NCBI GenBank assembly: GCA_013298405.1
Contig: JAAFHP010000007.1
Coordinates: 1-32,697, forward strand
Source: Alphaproteobacteria bacterium
Lineage (GTDB): Bacteria; Pseudomonadota; Alphaproteobacteria; Rickettsiales; Rickettsiaceae
Direction: 5' to 3'
DNA length: 32,697 bases
In this document: positions 1-9,950 of the stretch, in pieces
How positions within the stretch are numbered: the stretch's first letter is position 1
How the letters are laid out: each line of letters begins with the position of its first letter
The notes under the pieces: model-generated
Databases searched by the model: none
Told to the model about the DNA's origin: nothing
The model's input: only the letters and a program-made list of their open reading frames with translations
Made by a program: the position numbers and the translations under genes

Positions 1-284
1 TCAACGCCTATTTGCTCATCAAATACGCAAGGAATTTTGGTGATTTTAAAATGACCGCAGATAGCTGGAGTGTAATCCTAAAAGTCACGATTGGATCCTT
101 TATAATGCTGCTATATATAGAATATATGAAACATACGTTTGGAAGTTACTATTTCACCGGGCATTCGTTGATTAAGTGGTGCTATTTACTGGGGACAATC
201 GCCGGATCTATGGTAGTATTTTTGATAGTTTCGTATTTATTAAAGGTTCACTTGGCTTTTAAAACTGGTTTAGATAAGTCTTGA
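1..284 (+). CDS. murJ: C-terminal part of a polytopic membrane protein, probably lipid II flippase MurJ/MviN (5' end outside window)
   Basis: Frame is open to the window edge (NAYLLIKYARNFGDFKMTADSW...) and ends in TGA at 282-284. Hydrophobic helices and the 'LLIKYARNFGDFK' stretch resemble MurJ C-termini. Partial, so the family call is tentative. Confidence 0.55.
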   Translation, partial: NAYLLIKYARNFGDFKMTADSWSVILKVTIGSFIMLLYIEYMKHTFGSYYFTGHSLIKWCYLLGTIAGSMVVFLIVSYLLKVHLAFKTGLDKS

Positions 285-377
285 TAACGATAACATAGCT
301 TTTTTGAGCTATTACACAAACTATCAATTGCCAAAATAGTCTTAACATTAGTGATCTGCATGCTAAACAACGCCATA

Positions 378-2165
378 TCAGTAGCTACCCCAGAGTATTT
401 TATACACTGAGCCATCTTTTTGTAAACTAGTATGCGGTCCATCTTCTACTACATACCCACTTGAGAATACTAGTATCCTATCCATGTGAAGTACGGTAGA
501 CAACCTATGAGCGATTACTAAAACCGTTTTATCCAGCATTAATTTTTGCAAGGATTTCTGAATTAATTGTTCAGTATGAGCATCAAGAGCATTTGTGGCT
601 TCATCTAAAATCAAAATCGGGGCTCGCTTTAAAAACGCTCTTGCGATGCTTATTCTTTGTCTTTGGCCACCGGAAAAATTATTCCCTCTTTCCCCGCATA
701 CTGTATTATATTGATCTGGTAAGCTCATGATGAAATCGTGAATATAAGCTGATTTCGCTGCGTCAATAATATCCTGCTCGCTTGCTTGAGGATTACCGTA
801 CAAAATATTTTCTCTTATTGTACGATGGAATAAGATTGGCTCTTGTGGAATAACCGATATATGCTTATGCAGACTGTCGAGAGAAACTGTTTTGATATCT
901 TGACCATCAATCAGAATCGTCCCTTTGTCAATCTCGTATAAACGAGATATCAAATTGGCAAAAGTAGTTTTCCCAGAACCAGAAAAGCCAACAAGTCCCA
1001 CTCTTTCATATGGTTTTAATAATATTGACTTATTTTCGAACTTATTTTCATTATTTTTGTATTTAAAAGTAACATTCTTAAATTCAATGCTTGGCGTTTT
1101 GATCTCTAAGTTTTTTGCATCTGGTATATCTTTTATTGCATGGTTCATCAGTAATGACACTGATTGATTAAAAGCACCTATCTGTTCGAATAAATCACCA
1201 AATTCTTGTGTTAAATCCCAAATATCATCTATTACAGAAATGCATAAGGTGATGACCAGTACACATTGACCAATTGATATTTCAAGGTTCGTTCTTAGGG
1301 TTATGATATAGTATATTATCAGCCCTATCATTATAGTACATGATATACCAAGGGCATACCTTAATTTAAACATAAACCACTGTAAATGCTGGTCGCTTCT
1401 TATTACCCCATCTATATATTTATTTAAATACTTTCTTTCATACTTGTGAGAAGAAAACATACGTATAACTGAAATATTACTAATAGCATCGACTATTTTT
1501 CCAGCTACCAACGCCTTATCACGGCTAAATTCTTTTGAATATTTGTTGATGGTTTTAGCAAAATATAGGCTAGTTCCAATAAATACTATAAACCAACATA
1601 AGAAAATAGAAGCGACTGTAGAATGAACATGATATAAAGTGAAAAAAGCAAAAATAAGAACCGATAATTTTCTCACTATAGTTTCGTTAGTATAGGCAAA
1701 AACCATTTCGATTGACCTGGATGCCTCAGATATTCTGTTTGTAATATCGCCAGCTAAATTTTGTTGAAAAAACTCATGGCAATGGTATTGGATATAATCA
1801 TAAAACTCATCACTTACACTAGCTTTAATTACTGGTATTGCTTTTAAGTAAAAATAGTCATAAGCACGCCATAACATATTAAGACTTTCCCACCAGATAA
1901 CATAAATAATTACCCACTTGAATACCAAGTTTGACAAATTCATTGATGCCAAATCTTTATCTGAATATTGCTCAATAGAGTCAGTAATATTCTCAAGAAA
2001 AATGCTATCAATTGATGGAACTATCCCAAGAAATAAAGACATGCATATCAGAGTGATAACTGATTTCTTCTTTGTAGAAAAAATAAAGTGCATGTATAAT
2101 TTAAATGTACTAAGAGGTTGTTCCGACTTGCGTATAGAATGTATATACGAGATATCTTTATTCAT
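378..2165 (-). CDS. ABC exporter, fused permease + ATPase (MsbA/multidrug-like)
   Basis: N-terminal TM domain, Walker A GFSGSGKTT, signature NFSGGQRQR, Walker B ILILDEAT. The ORF track starts at 2210, but ATG at 2165 (MNKDISYIHS) follows a GGGGG Shine-Dalgarno-like run and is the better start. Confidence 0.9.
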   Translation of the reverse strand: MNKDISYIHSIRKSEQPLSTFKLYMHFIFSTKKKSVITLICMSLFLGIVPSIDSIFLENITDSIEQYSDKDLASMNLSNLVFKWVIIYVIWWESLNMLWRAYDYFYLKAIPVIKASVSDEFYDYIQYHCHEFFQQNLAGDITNRISEASRSIEMVFAYTNETIVRKLSVLIFAFFTLYHVHSTVASIFLCWFIVFIGTSLYFAKTINKYSKEFSRDKALVAGKIVDAISNISVIRMFSSHKYERKYLNKYIDGVIRSDQHLQWFMFKLRYALGISCTIMIGLIIYYIITLRTNLEISIGQCVLVITLCISVIDDIWDLTQEFGDLFEQIGAFNQSVSLLMNHAIKDIPDAKNLEIKTPSIEFKNVTFKYKNNENKFENKSILLKPYERVGLVGFSGSGKTTFANLISRLYEIDKGTILIDGQDIKTVSLDSLHKHISVIPQEPILFHRTIRENILYGNPQASEQDIIDAAKSAYIHDFIMSLPDQYNTVCGERGNNFSGGQRQRISIARAFLKRAPILILDEATNALDAHTEQLIQKSLQKLMLDKTVLVIAHRLSTVLHMDRILVFSSGYVVEDGPHTSLQKDGSVYKILWGSY

Positions 2166-2314
2166 AATAATACCCCCAAAATCATGTTTCTTTTGACCCA
2201 AGGCGACCATTATAACTGATTTCGTAATTGATTAATAGTGCTTAATAATGCTTTTTATGGCATTATTATCTTTGATATTAGTCCATACCAAACTACAAAG
2301 TAATACACTATATT

Positions 2315-2644
2315 ATGTCAAAAGATTACTTGCACTATGTTTTAGACCTTTTATCTGAGCTAGAAAAAGTTACTTACAGGGCTATGTTCGGTGGGTATGG
2401 AATTTATCTTAATGGCATTATATTTGCAATAATTGCTGATGATGAATTGTATTTTAAAGTAGATCAAACTAGCATCGATATGTACAAAAAATATAATTCA
2501 GAACCATTTTCTTATACTACGAAAAATGGTAAAAAAGCAGTAATGTCCTACTGGCAAGTTCCTTGTTCTGTGCTAGAAGATGACAAAACGATACTTGAAT
2601 ATGCTAAAGCTGCATACAATGCATCAATAAATAGTAAACGATAG
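2315..2644 (+). CDS. TfoX N-terminal domain family protein
   Basis: 109 aa; 'YRAMFGGYGIYLNGIIFAIIADDELYFKVD...PFSY' matches the TfoX-N pattern. Confidence 0.82.
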   Translation: MSKDYLHYVLDLLSELEKVTYRAMFGGYGIYLNGIIFAIIADDELYFKVDQTSIDMYKKYNSEPFSYTTKNGKKAVMSYWQVPCSVLEDDKTILEYAKAAYNASINSKR

Positions 2645-2647
2645 GAA

Positions 2648-2724
<77 letters not shown>

Positions 2725-2829
2725 CCAAGAATGCTATAACACTTAAAACTATGTATTACAGCACGAGGAGCATAACCCATTTGAGCTGTATTAGCAAGAG
2801 AGATTATCTAGTGTCTAAAAGTTTCAACT

Positions 2830-5211
2830 CTACTTTTTATGTCCTATAAAAATATTACGTAAATTTAATAGCCTAATATCTAATGAATGTTTTTCATTCG
2901 CTAGCACTGACTTTAGGTATTTTTTTAAGGCATATTTACTTTGCAGTCTATAGTGAGACAATTTTCTCAATTCTCTTCGAGGTATGCGATATGATGCAAA
3001 AAATATTTTAAAAAAATAAGACAACACCCCCAATCTTCTTATTTTTTCTACTTTCTGTATTTTCTTGAAATTACTTTCAAGCTGCTCAATAAACATTATG
3101 TCCATAAAATTATCTTCATCATAATGATAAAATTGACCATCTAATTCACTGTAACTACAATCATTAAATTCAGTATTATTATTTATCTTTATCCTGTGAT
3201 TTTTTACCTTGTCTAAAATCGTGTGTCTAAGGTACAAATCTTGCCAATTAGCATCATGAAGGTCTGCTTTTGTCATATCCACATCATCGAGTATTGCGCC
3301 TACAAAAGCCGTGCCCTTTAAGTTAGTCCCAGCAAGCCCAACGTTAAACAACTTCGCTCCAGTAAAATCTGCCTTTTGGCAATTGGATTGACTAAATAAA
3401 CAACTATTAAGATCAGAAAATTTTAAAGATGCTCTTTCAAAATTGCTATCAACAAATTTAGCATAACCAGCCTTTACATGGTCAAAAACTGCACCAGCAA
3501 AATGTCCCCTAGGAGCTTTTATCCCGTCAAGAACACTATAAGAAAAATCTACACCGTCAAACCTATTACCTTCTGTAAACTTACTACCAGTTAAATTAGA
3601 TCTTCTAATCTCACTTTTAGAAACTACAGAATTATCCCACAATGTATGTATAGCTGTAATTGAATTTAAGATAGATGACTTAATATCACAAAAATCAAAC
3701 TTTGCGTTATTAAATACACTGTGATCGAAGATTGATTCGAATGATTGTAATTTAAAGAATTCAACTCCATTAAAATCAACTTCAGAAAAGTTGCTGTTAT
3801 TAATAGCAAGCCTATCACACTTAGCACCCCTAAAATACACTCTTTTTGCGCGTGCTCTGCTAATAACTATGTCTGTAATGGATGTAGAAGTGAATTTACT
3901 CCAAGAAAAATTGGATCTAGTAAAATTCGACTTATCAATAATACAATTGCTAAAATCTACATTTTGAAAATTGGTATTATCTGCTTTAATGTTTTTCAAA
4001 ATTGAACCGCTAAGTAATGCACATTCAAAATTTGAATTGGATAAATTAGCTCCTTTAAACTTACAATTTGTAAGATTTGTTCCTGAGAAATTCACCTCAG
4101 AAATATCAGCACCAGTAAAGTCTACCTCGCTTAAATCAAGCCTGTTCCACTCATTATTACCAAACATATTAACTTTACTTGATAAATCAGCAATAATATT
4201 TAAACTTGGATCAAACTTACCCTCATTTGCTAAAGAGGTCTTGAATAATTCTTTGGCAAAATTATTCAAAGATAGATTCTTTGTCTTTTTGAGTAAGGAC
4301 AAGTACTCTAATAAATTCTCTTTTGTAAGTGCAAAGTATTTCTTCTTAATTTTGGAATCATCATAATTCTCTGTTTTAAGAAAAACCGGATCAAAAATAA
4401 AGTCATCATGGTTAATGATGTTCTCAAAACTATCGTCAATTATCAGGTCATTATTAAATTGACCTTCAAGCATTTTTTTATACTGGTCCTTTATCCTGGT
4501 ATATGCATGATCCTTCTCCAAAAGCCCAACATATGATTTAATACGCGCCGTGATACTTGTTCTGCTTTTTATCTCATCATAATGCATTCTTTTGTTATCA
4601 ATTAAGCGCTGTTGTTCATTCTTCTTGGCAATCTCATTCTTAATATCTGCATATATTCGAATACATGACGAAGTTGAACTGAACTTCATCCCTTGCAATC
4701 TGTTCCAAGGACTGTTTTTGTAACTTTTATCAAAACTACATTTGCTAAGATCACTATGGCGAAAATCAACGAAATTAATATCTGACTCTTTAAACAAAAC
4801 GTGATCTAAATCCATATTAGCAAATCTAGCATTCTTTAAATCGCAACCAATGAAACTAGTATTATGAAAAATTGAATTAGTAAAATTAGCCCATTTTAAA
4901 TCAAAGAGTTGATTAGAATTTGAATTACCAATAGTCATTCCTGAAAAATCAGCAATAATAAATGACTTAACCTTACCTTTTTGCAACTCTTTTTTCTTGT
5001 TCAAAAAATCATTAAAGCTAAGGTTATTATTTTTTCTTCCCTTAAGCGCCTTGGAATAACCTTCTATATCTTGCTCTTTCACCTTTTTACGAATTAGGCG
5101 TACTTCAGGCATTACAGCTTTCTCAGCATAAATTTCCTTACCTACAAGAGTGGTAATTTTAAGCTTTCTTGCACGAAGTTTTATCTGCTCTTTATTAGCA
5201 TTTGCAGTCAT
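2830..5211 (-). CDS. Large pentapeptide-repeat protein (793 aa) with two helical modules and two pentapeptide blocks
   Basis: Many A(D/N)Lxx-like pentads, e.g. 'LSEVDFTGADISEVNFSGTNLTNCKFKGANLSNSNF'. Tandem and same strand with the next ORF (11 nt gap). Confidence 0.88.
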   Translation of the reverse strand: MTANANKEQIKLRARKLKITTLVGKEIYAEKAVMPEVRLIRKKVKEQDIEGYSKALKGRKNNNLSFNDFLNKKKELQKGKVKSFIIADFSGMTIGNSNSNQLFDLKWANFTNSIFHNTSFIGCDLKNARFANMDLDHVLFKESDINFVDFRHSDLSKCSFDKSYKNSPWNRLQGMKFSSTSSCIRIYADIKNEIAKKNEQQRLIDNKRMHYDEIKSRTSITARIKSYVGLLEKDHAYTRIKDQYKKMLEGQFNNDLIIDDSFENIINHDDFIFDPVFLKTENYDDSKIKKKYFALTKENLLEYLSLLKKTKNLSLNNFAKELFKTSLANEGKFDPSLNIIADLSSKVNMFGNNEWNRLDLSEVDFTGADISEVNFSGTNLTNCKFKGANLSNSNFECALLSGSILKNIKADNTNFQNVDFSNCIIDKSNFTRSNFSWSKFTSTSITDIVISRARAKRVYFRGAKCDRLAINNSNFSEVDFNGVEFFKLQSFESIFDHSVFNNAKFDFCDIKSSILNSITAIHTLWDNSVVSKSEIRRSNLTGSKFTEGNRFDGVDFSYSVLDGIKAPRGHFAGAVFDHVKAGYAKFVDSNFERASLKFSDLNSCLFSQSNCQKADFTGAKLFNVGLAGTNLKGTAFVGAILDDVDMTKADLHDANWQDLYLRHTILDKVKNHRIKINNNTEFNDCSYSELDGQFYHYDEDNFMDIMFIEQLESNFKKIQKVEKIRRLGVLSYFFKIFFASYRIPRRELRKLSHYRLQSKYALKKYLKSVLANEKHSLDIRLLNLRNIFIGHKK

Positions 5212-5222
5212 AATAAAATATA

Positions 5223-8200
5223 TTAGATCTCCATAGACTGAGGCTTTAGTTTAGGCCTTGTTTTAGGTTTTTCAGGCATAGACTGTGATCTTGGCCTAGT
5301 TTTTGTTGATTCCATTTTTTCTACTATTTGACCTACTTCAGTCTGTAAGGCTGTCTTTTTCACTGGAGCCTTATGTTTTGGTTCCGGCTCTGGAGCAAGT
5401 CCGTGTTGTAGCATTTGTTTTCTCTGCACTTCTTCAAAAGACGGGGCACCCACTTCTACCTTTGAACCTTTGACTTTTTCTGGAGCTTTATATTGCTTAG
5501 CACATTTCTGCTGCGCTTGTTCCAACTCCACTTGTTCTGGTGATACTCCAAAATGCTTTTCTCCTTTCTTTGCCTGTTCTCCAAGTTTGATAGCGCCATT
5601 ACCCAATGCTTCGTCAACTGACTGACCAATCACCATCTTGGCACCTTTATTCAGTACTGCTCCAGCACCCATTCCTACAGCAGCACCTAAAGCTGGATTA
5701 AACGGTAAAGCAACCGCTCCACCAACGCCTAAAGCAACAGTAGAAAGACCAGAATGTTTAGCAGCAAAATGGCCACCAACTGCACCCGTTGCTGCGCCAA
5801 CAAGAAGGGCGCCACCTACTGCGGCAGCAATAACTGGCAAACTAAGCCCAGCTGTAAAAACAACAGAAGCTACAAGAGCTGCAACTACTAGAGCTCCGAC
5901 AACTCCGCCTATTATACGCCCCCACTTGGTGCCAATGGGTTGTTTTATAAACTCCCCAGCTTTCTTAAGGCCAGTGCTCATCGCTCCAAGAATGTTACCA
6001 CCGATACGGCTTAACGTACCTTTGCTTTGTGCATCGTGAATTTTAGCACTATTTTCTTTTTGCTGCTCAACGGAAATTTTCTCTTTGGGCCCGTCTAGAT
6101 TTTCCTTAACCATCTCACCTTTGACACCTTCGCTTTTAACCTTGTGCATATCAGTGTCATCATTCACAAGGGCATCAGTAACATCAGCTTGCTCAAGGCT
6201 TGCCCCCTTCATTTTTGCATTACGCAAATCAGTTTTCAGAAGACTAGCTTTCTTAAATAGCGCTTCTCGGACATGTGCTGCTCTTAAATTAGCATTGTCC
6301 AGTATCGCTTCTGAAAAATTTGCTCTCATTCCTTTGATATTTTCAAGCTGAGCATCTCTAAAAATTGCCCCCCTAGCTTGCACGTCAGTTAAGTCAGCGC
6401 CAGTTAGATCTACTTTTGAACCCCTAACTCCCTCCATCACTGCGCCATGAAGTTTACCAAAGCGTAAGTTCGCTCCTTCAATAATAGCACCGTTCATCTG
6501 TGTATATTCAAGATCAGCTGCTTCCATATTAGCATTTTTAAAGCTAACACCATCAGCCTTAACTTTGCGCATTATAGCTTCCTCAAGCTGGGCACCATCC
6601 AATTTGGTAAGTTCATCGATTATTGACCCAGATAGATCTATAGCTTGTGCCTGTACATTCTCTAACGACGTTTTTTGGATCTTCGCTTTTCTCATTTCAG
6701 CTTCTTTTAAGAAAGCACCACTTAAATCAGACTCAACTAATTCACATCCATTTAATATTGCTCTTTCAAGATTAGTATGCACCATCTTGGTTCTTCGAAT
6801 ATCAGCATTTGCAAGAACTACACCTTCCAAGTTAGCATAACTCAGATCCGATCCCTCTATTCTTACACCTTGCCACTCGCCGTTTCTGATATCTGCAAAC
6901 CTAAAATTTGACTTCTCAACTTTCGCCCTTTCTCCAAAAGAAAATGGCAAATACGCTCTAGTGAAGTCAGATTCCTTAATGACAGCATCTGTTAGATCAG
7001 CAGCATGAAAATTTGTGTCCCTCGCCTTTGCCCCAATAAATTCTGCTTCTTGTAAATTAGCTCCTTCAAAAGTTGCATTCGAAAGATTTGCTCCATCAAA
7101 TTTAGCACCAGACAAATTCGCACCAGAGAAACATGCTCCTTGTAAATTGCATCTGCTAAAATCAAGTTCTGATAAATCTGTTTTCACATGAAAACTCAGT
7201 GTTTGTGGCCATGCTTTTTCACTAAACACATCAAATTCATTAATCGGGTTCAGTATATTTGGATTCAAGCTACCTATTATTGCCGCGCTCTCAATTTCAG
7301 TAACGCCGCGCTCGCGCATCTTGTCTGTTATAAACTCATTAACAGTTAGACCTTCATTATCTCTGCGTAATCTTTGAAATTCTTGCGCATCTTCTTTTGT
7401 AACTTCAAACTTTACAATCTGGGTAGAAACATCCGCAACTGCTAGTTCTCCCTTTTTCAGCACTCCACCACGTTCTTGTAACTTTTGGGCAGCGAACTCA
7501 TTAATCGATAAATCAGGACTATCCTGAACCAAACCAAGATACTCTTCTGTATCTTTGCGTGTTAACCGAACATAATGTCTTTCTTGATTGCGCTCTTCTT
7601 TGCTTGATCCTCTTTTATATGCAGGGTCATAGCTCATTTGATAATCATCAGACATAATATCAGGTAACTCTGTAACAGACGGAGCCATGACGTATTTTAC
7701 TTGGCTCTCATCCAATTCAGTTTCCCGAATTTCCGCCATTTTTTGTTTGATACTTTCAATCTCAGGATCTAGTTCTCTTATTAGATCTTGCTGGTCATCG
7801 TATAATTCTTTGTACTTGTCATAATCCTCGCCTCCAAAAGTTCTTTGACGGTACGAAACTTTCCCCCAAGCTTTATCAACCTCTTCTTTTTTTAATCTAA
7901 GCTTTTCCTGCCTTTCATCTAGTCTTTCTTGTTGTACATCAAGCTTCCTTTGTTTATCTATTTCAAACTTTTCCTTTGCTTGCTCTAATCTTTCTTTATT
8001 CAAATCTTGATACTCATACAAAAGAGGCTCAACTGTGCTGAGTTTCATTTTGCCATATCTTTGCAAATTCTGAAATTCAGCAAGCGGCGCTGTATCCATA
8101 GGTTTCATGTCCACCAGAATATCATCTAAATCAGGTTCATCTTCATTAAACGTGACTTTGCTTAAGTCTGCCCCTCTTAAATCAGCGCCCTGTAAGTAGC

Positions 8201-8648
8201 AATCGTTAAATTCTACCCCCCCCAAATCTGTATCACAAAAAACGCCACCACTAATATCACAACCAGTAAATTTTGTTCCTTTAAGCACAGCTCCGGTAAA
8301 ATCAACTCCAGATAAATCAAGATGATTTTCCTTAAGAGATTCTACAAACTCTTCTCCTTGCTCACCTTCTACTCTTTCAGGATATTCAATAGCTTCTCCA
8401 AACTTTAAGCCACTTATGTCAGGAACAACTACAACATCACCACGCCCCTGATAATATTTCTCAGTAACATAATCAACCAAAGATATTGAAACTTCAGGAT
8501 CTTTTGCTTTTTCCTGCTTTACAAATTCTACAAACTCATTCAATTCTCCTTGGGTAAGCACTCTTTTTTCAATACCAACCCCAAGATCTACAGACTTCAC
8601 CCCAGACACTTCTTGTCTTGGCTCGGGTGCTCCTTCTAATTTACTCAT
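5223..8648 (-). CDS. Very large pentapeptide-repeat protein (1141 aa) with coiled coil, Gly/Ala-rich membrane segment and basic C-terminus
   Basis: Long pentapeptide block 'LDFSRCNLQGACFSGANLSGAKFDGANLSNATFEGANLQEAEF'; hydrophobic 'IIGGVVGALVVAALVASVVFTAGLSLPVIAAAVGGALLVGAATGAVGG'; basic tail '...KTRPKLKPQSMEI'. Confidence 0.9.
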   Translation of the reverse strand: MSKLEGAPEPRQEVSGVKSVDLGVGIEKRVLTQGELNEFVEFVKQEKAKDPEVSISLVDYVTEKYYQGRGDVVVVPDISGLKFGEAIEYPERVEGEQGEEFVESLKENHLDLSGVDFTGAVLKGTKFTGCDISGGVFCDTDLGGVEFNDCYLQGADLRGADLSKVTFNEDEPDLDDILVDMKPMDTAPLAEFQNLQRYGKMKLSTVEPLLYEYQDLNKERLEQAKEKFEIDKQRKLDVQQERLDERQEKLRLKKEEVDKAWGKVSYRQRTFGGEDYDKYKELYDDQQDLIRELDPEIESIKQKMAEIRETELDESQVKYVMAPSVTELPDIMSDDYQMSYDPAYKRGSSKEERNQERHYVRLTRKDTEEYLGLVQDSPDLSINEFAAQKLQERGGVLKKGELAVADVSTQIVKFEVTKEDAQEFQRLRRDNEGLTVNEFITDKMRERGVTEIESAAIIGSLNPNILNPINEFDVFSEKAWPQTLSFHVKTDLSELDFSRCNLQGACFSGANLSGAKFDGANLSNATFEGANLQEAEFIGAKARDTNFHAADLTDAVIKESDFTRAYLPFSFGERAKVEKSNFRFADIRNGEWQGVRIEGSDLSYANLEGVVLANADIRRTKMVHTNLERAILNGCELVESDLSGAFLKEAEMRKAKIQKTSLENVQAQAIDLSGSIIDELTKLDGAQLEEAIMRKVKADGVSFKNANMEAADLEYTQMNGAIIEGANLRFGKLHGAVMEGVRGSKVDLTGADLTDVQARGAIFRDAQLENIKGMRANFSEAILDNANLRAAHVREALFKKASLLKTDLRNAKMKGASLEQADVTDALVNDDTDMHKVKSEGVKGEMVKENLDGPKEKISVEQQKENSAKIHDAQSKGTLSRIGGNILGAMSTGLKKAGEFIKQPIGTKWGRIIGGVVGALVVAALVASVVFTAGLSLPVIAAAVGGALLVGAATGAVGGHFAAKHSGLSTVALGVGGAVALPFNPALGAAVGMGAGAVLNKGAKMVIGQSVDEALGNGAIKLGEQAKKGEKHFGVSPEQVELEQAQQKCAKQYKAPEKVKGSKVEVGAPSFEEVQRKQMLQHGLAPEPEPKHKAPVKKTALQTEVGQIVEKMESTKTRPRSQSMPEKPKTRPKLKPQSMEI

Positions 8649-8810
8649 AAATTACTCCTAATAGCAGCAGTTTGTTATTGCTTAACTTCAATAACAAATT
8701 CTACACTAAACAGTAAATAACTTACTCTTTAAAATTGAATAAATATAAATAATAGTCTTTTGTCGATGTCTTTTGACAACTTGCAAGAGAGGGATGAGTG
8801 ATTTTTAACT

Positions 8811-9095
8811 TTATGAAGACTGGCTAACTCTAACCATTCTTTTTTTACTTTGATCCCAGGCGTAATGGGTATTAATAGTTCTTACTTCGGTAACGATAAT
8901 GTCGCCGCTTGGTAATTGGGCTACATCAAGACCTTTTTGCAGAGAATCAACAATAAGCGAAGTCGAACCACAAATATAATTTATGTCCTGAAATATATCA
9001 TCATTAGATGAGTCAACACCTTCTTTAGCGTGCTCATTGATATCAATTTTCTTTTTTTCTATTTCGGCCAATGTCATGTTCCTTACTAATCGCAT
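8811..9095 (-). CDS. Small conserved-looking hypothetical protein (possibly a Rickettsia-type DUF)
   Basis: 94 aa ORF with plausible composition. It resembles small Rickettsiales-restricted proteins, but the family is not verified. Confidence 0.55.
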   Translation of the reverse strand: MRLVRNMTLAEIEKKKIDINEHAKEGVDSSNDDIFQDINYICGSTSLIVDSLQKGLDVAQLPSGDIIVTEVRTINTHYAWDQSKKRMVRVSQSS

Positions 9096-9392
9096 TCTTT
9101 TTCATTGTGCATTATACTACAATAATATTTTATTTTCAACCTTTGTTGATAACGAATCTTTACCAAAGGTTCACAATTTAATACTATTTTCAAATCACCC
9201 ACTTACATTTATAGTAAATTAAGTTGAATTAGTACAAGGAATAGACTAGATTTTAAGCCTCATACAGGTGGGTAAATGCGGTGTATCCCTGATCGCTAAG
9301 TTCTTACCTGAAGGCTGATACATAGGTATGTTGCCATTTTATTTTAATCAATATAATAGCACCTTATTTAATAAACCTTAAATTACAATAAC

Positions 9393-9715
9393 ATGAATTG
9401 GTTATATTTATTACTTGCCGGCATATTTGAAATCAGCTTTGCCATATCGCTAAAACTAATGGATGGGCATAAAAACATCTTGTGGTCAGTGGTGTTTTAT
9501 ATAAGTATCGTCGGTAGTTTTGTGTGTTTGCAGCAAGCTATTCGCACCATTCCAATCACCGTTGCTTATGCAATTTGGACAGGTATTGGTACAGCGGGTG
9601 GGGTGTAGGTATAATCGGCGTGCTGCTATTAGATGAGGTACTCACGCCTACTAAAATCGCTTTTTTAAGCATGTTGATTATATCTTTGATAGGATTAAGA
9701 ATGACTTCGGCTTAA
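9393..9715 (+). pseudogene. Frameshifted small multidrug resistance (SMR; SugE/EmrE-like) transporter
   Basis: First frame 'MNWLYLLLAGIFEISFAISLKLMDG...TIPITVAYAIWTGIGTAGGV*' and second frame 'GVGIIGVLLLDEVLTPTKIAFLSMLIISLIGLRMTSA*' join near 9598-9612 to make one ~107 aa SMR protein. Confidence 0.82.
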
Positions 9716-9771
9716 AGCAGAATTAATATCTAGATGCTCAAATCAAGTGAGGATTGTAAAAGTCCAGAAAT

Positions 9772-9796
9772 TCATCCCAAACTTGATTTGGGATCC
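9772..9796. repeat. Dispersed palindromic intergenic repeat core
   Basis: TCATCCCAAACTTGATTTGGGATCC is identical to 15471-15495; stem ATCCCAAA/TTTGGGAT. Confidence 0.85.
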
Positions 9797-9950
9797 ACTA
9801 CTTAATAAAGCATTCACAACCTCGAAGTACATTGGATCCCGGGTCAAGATAAAGAGCGCACGGGATAACTGAGTTCCGCAAAAAGAACTAGTTATCCAAA
9901 ATATACCTATTGACCAATAAAATTATTTCAGATAGCTTAGAGGGCACATT

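Noticed and set aside
290-325. ATAGCT...AGCTAT hairpin after murJ as rho-independent terminator
   Set aside because: Stem only 6 bp and AT-rich, with the T-run in the loop rather than after the stem.
248-442. 64 aa minus-strand ORF
   Set aside because: Shares sequence with the 3' end of the ABC exporter in another frame; no independent support.
5638-6840. Plus-strand ORFs (5638-6039, 6085-6351, 6565-6840) opposite the large pentapeptide gene
   Set aside because: Antisense shadows of a long GC-richer repetitive CDS; low-complexity translations with no family resemblance.
9224-9392. Possible guanidine or other riboswitch upstream of the SMR pseudogene
   Set aside because: I looked for ykkC/guanidine-I, -II and -III motifs in this noncoding stretch and did not find convincing conserved blocks. 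A covariance-model scan would be needed.
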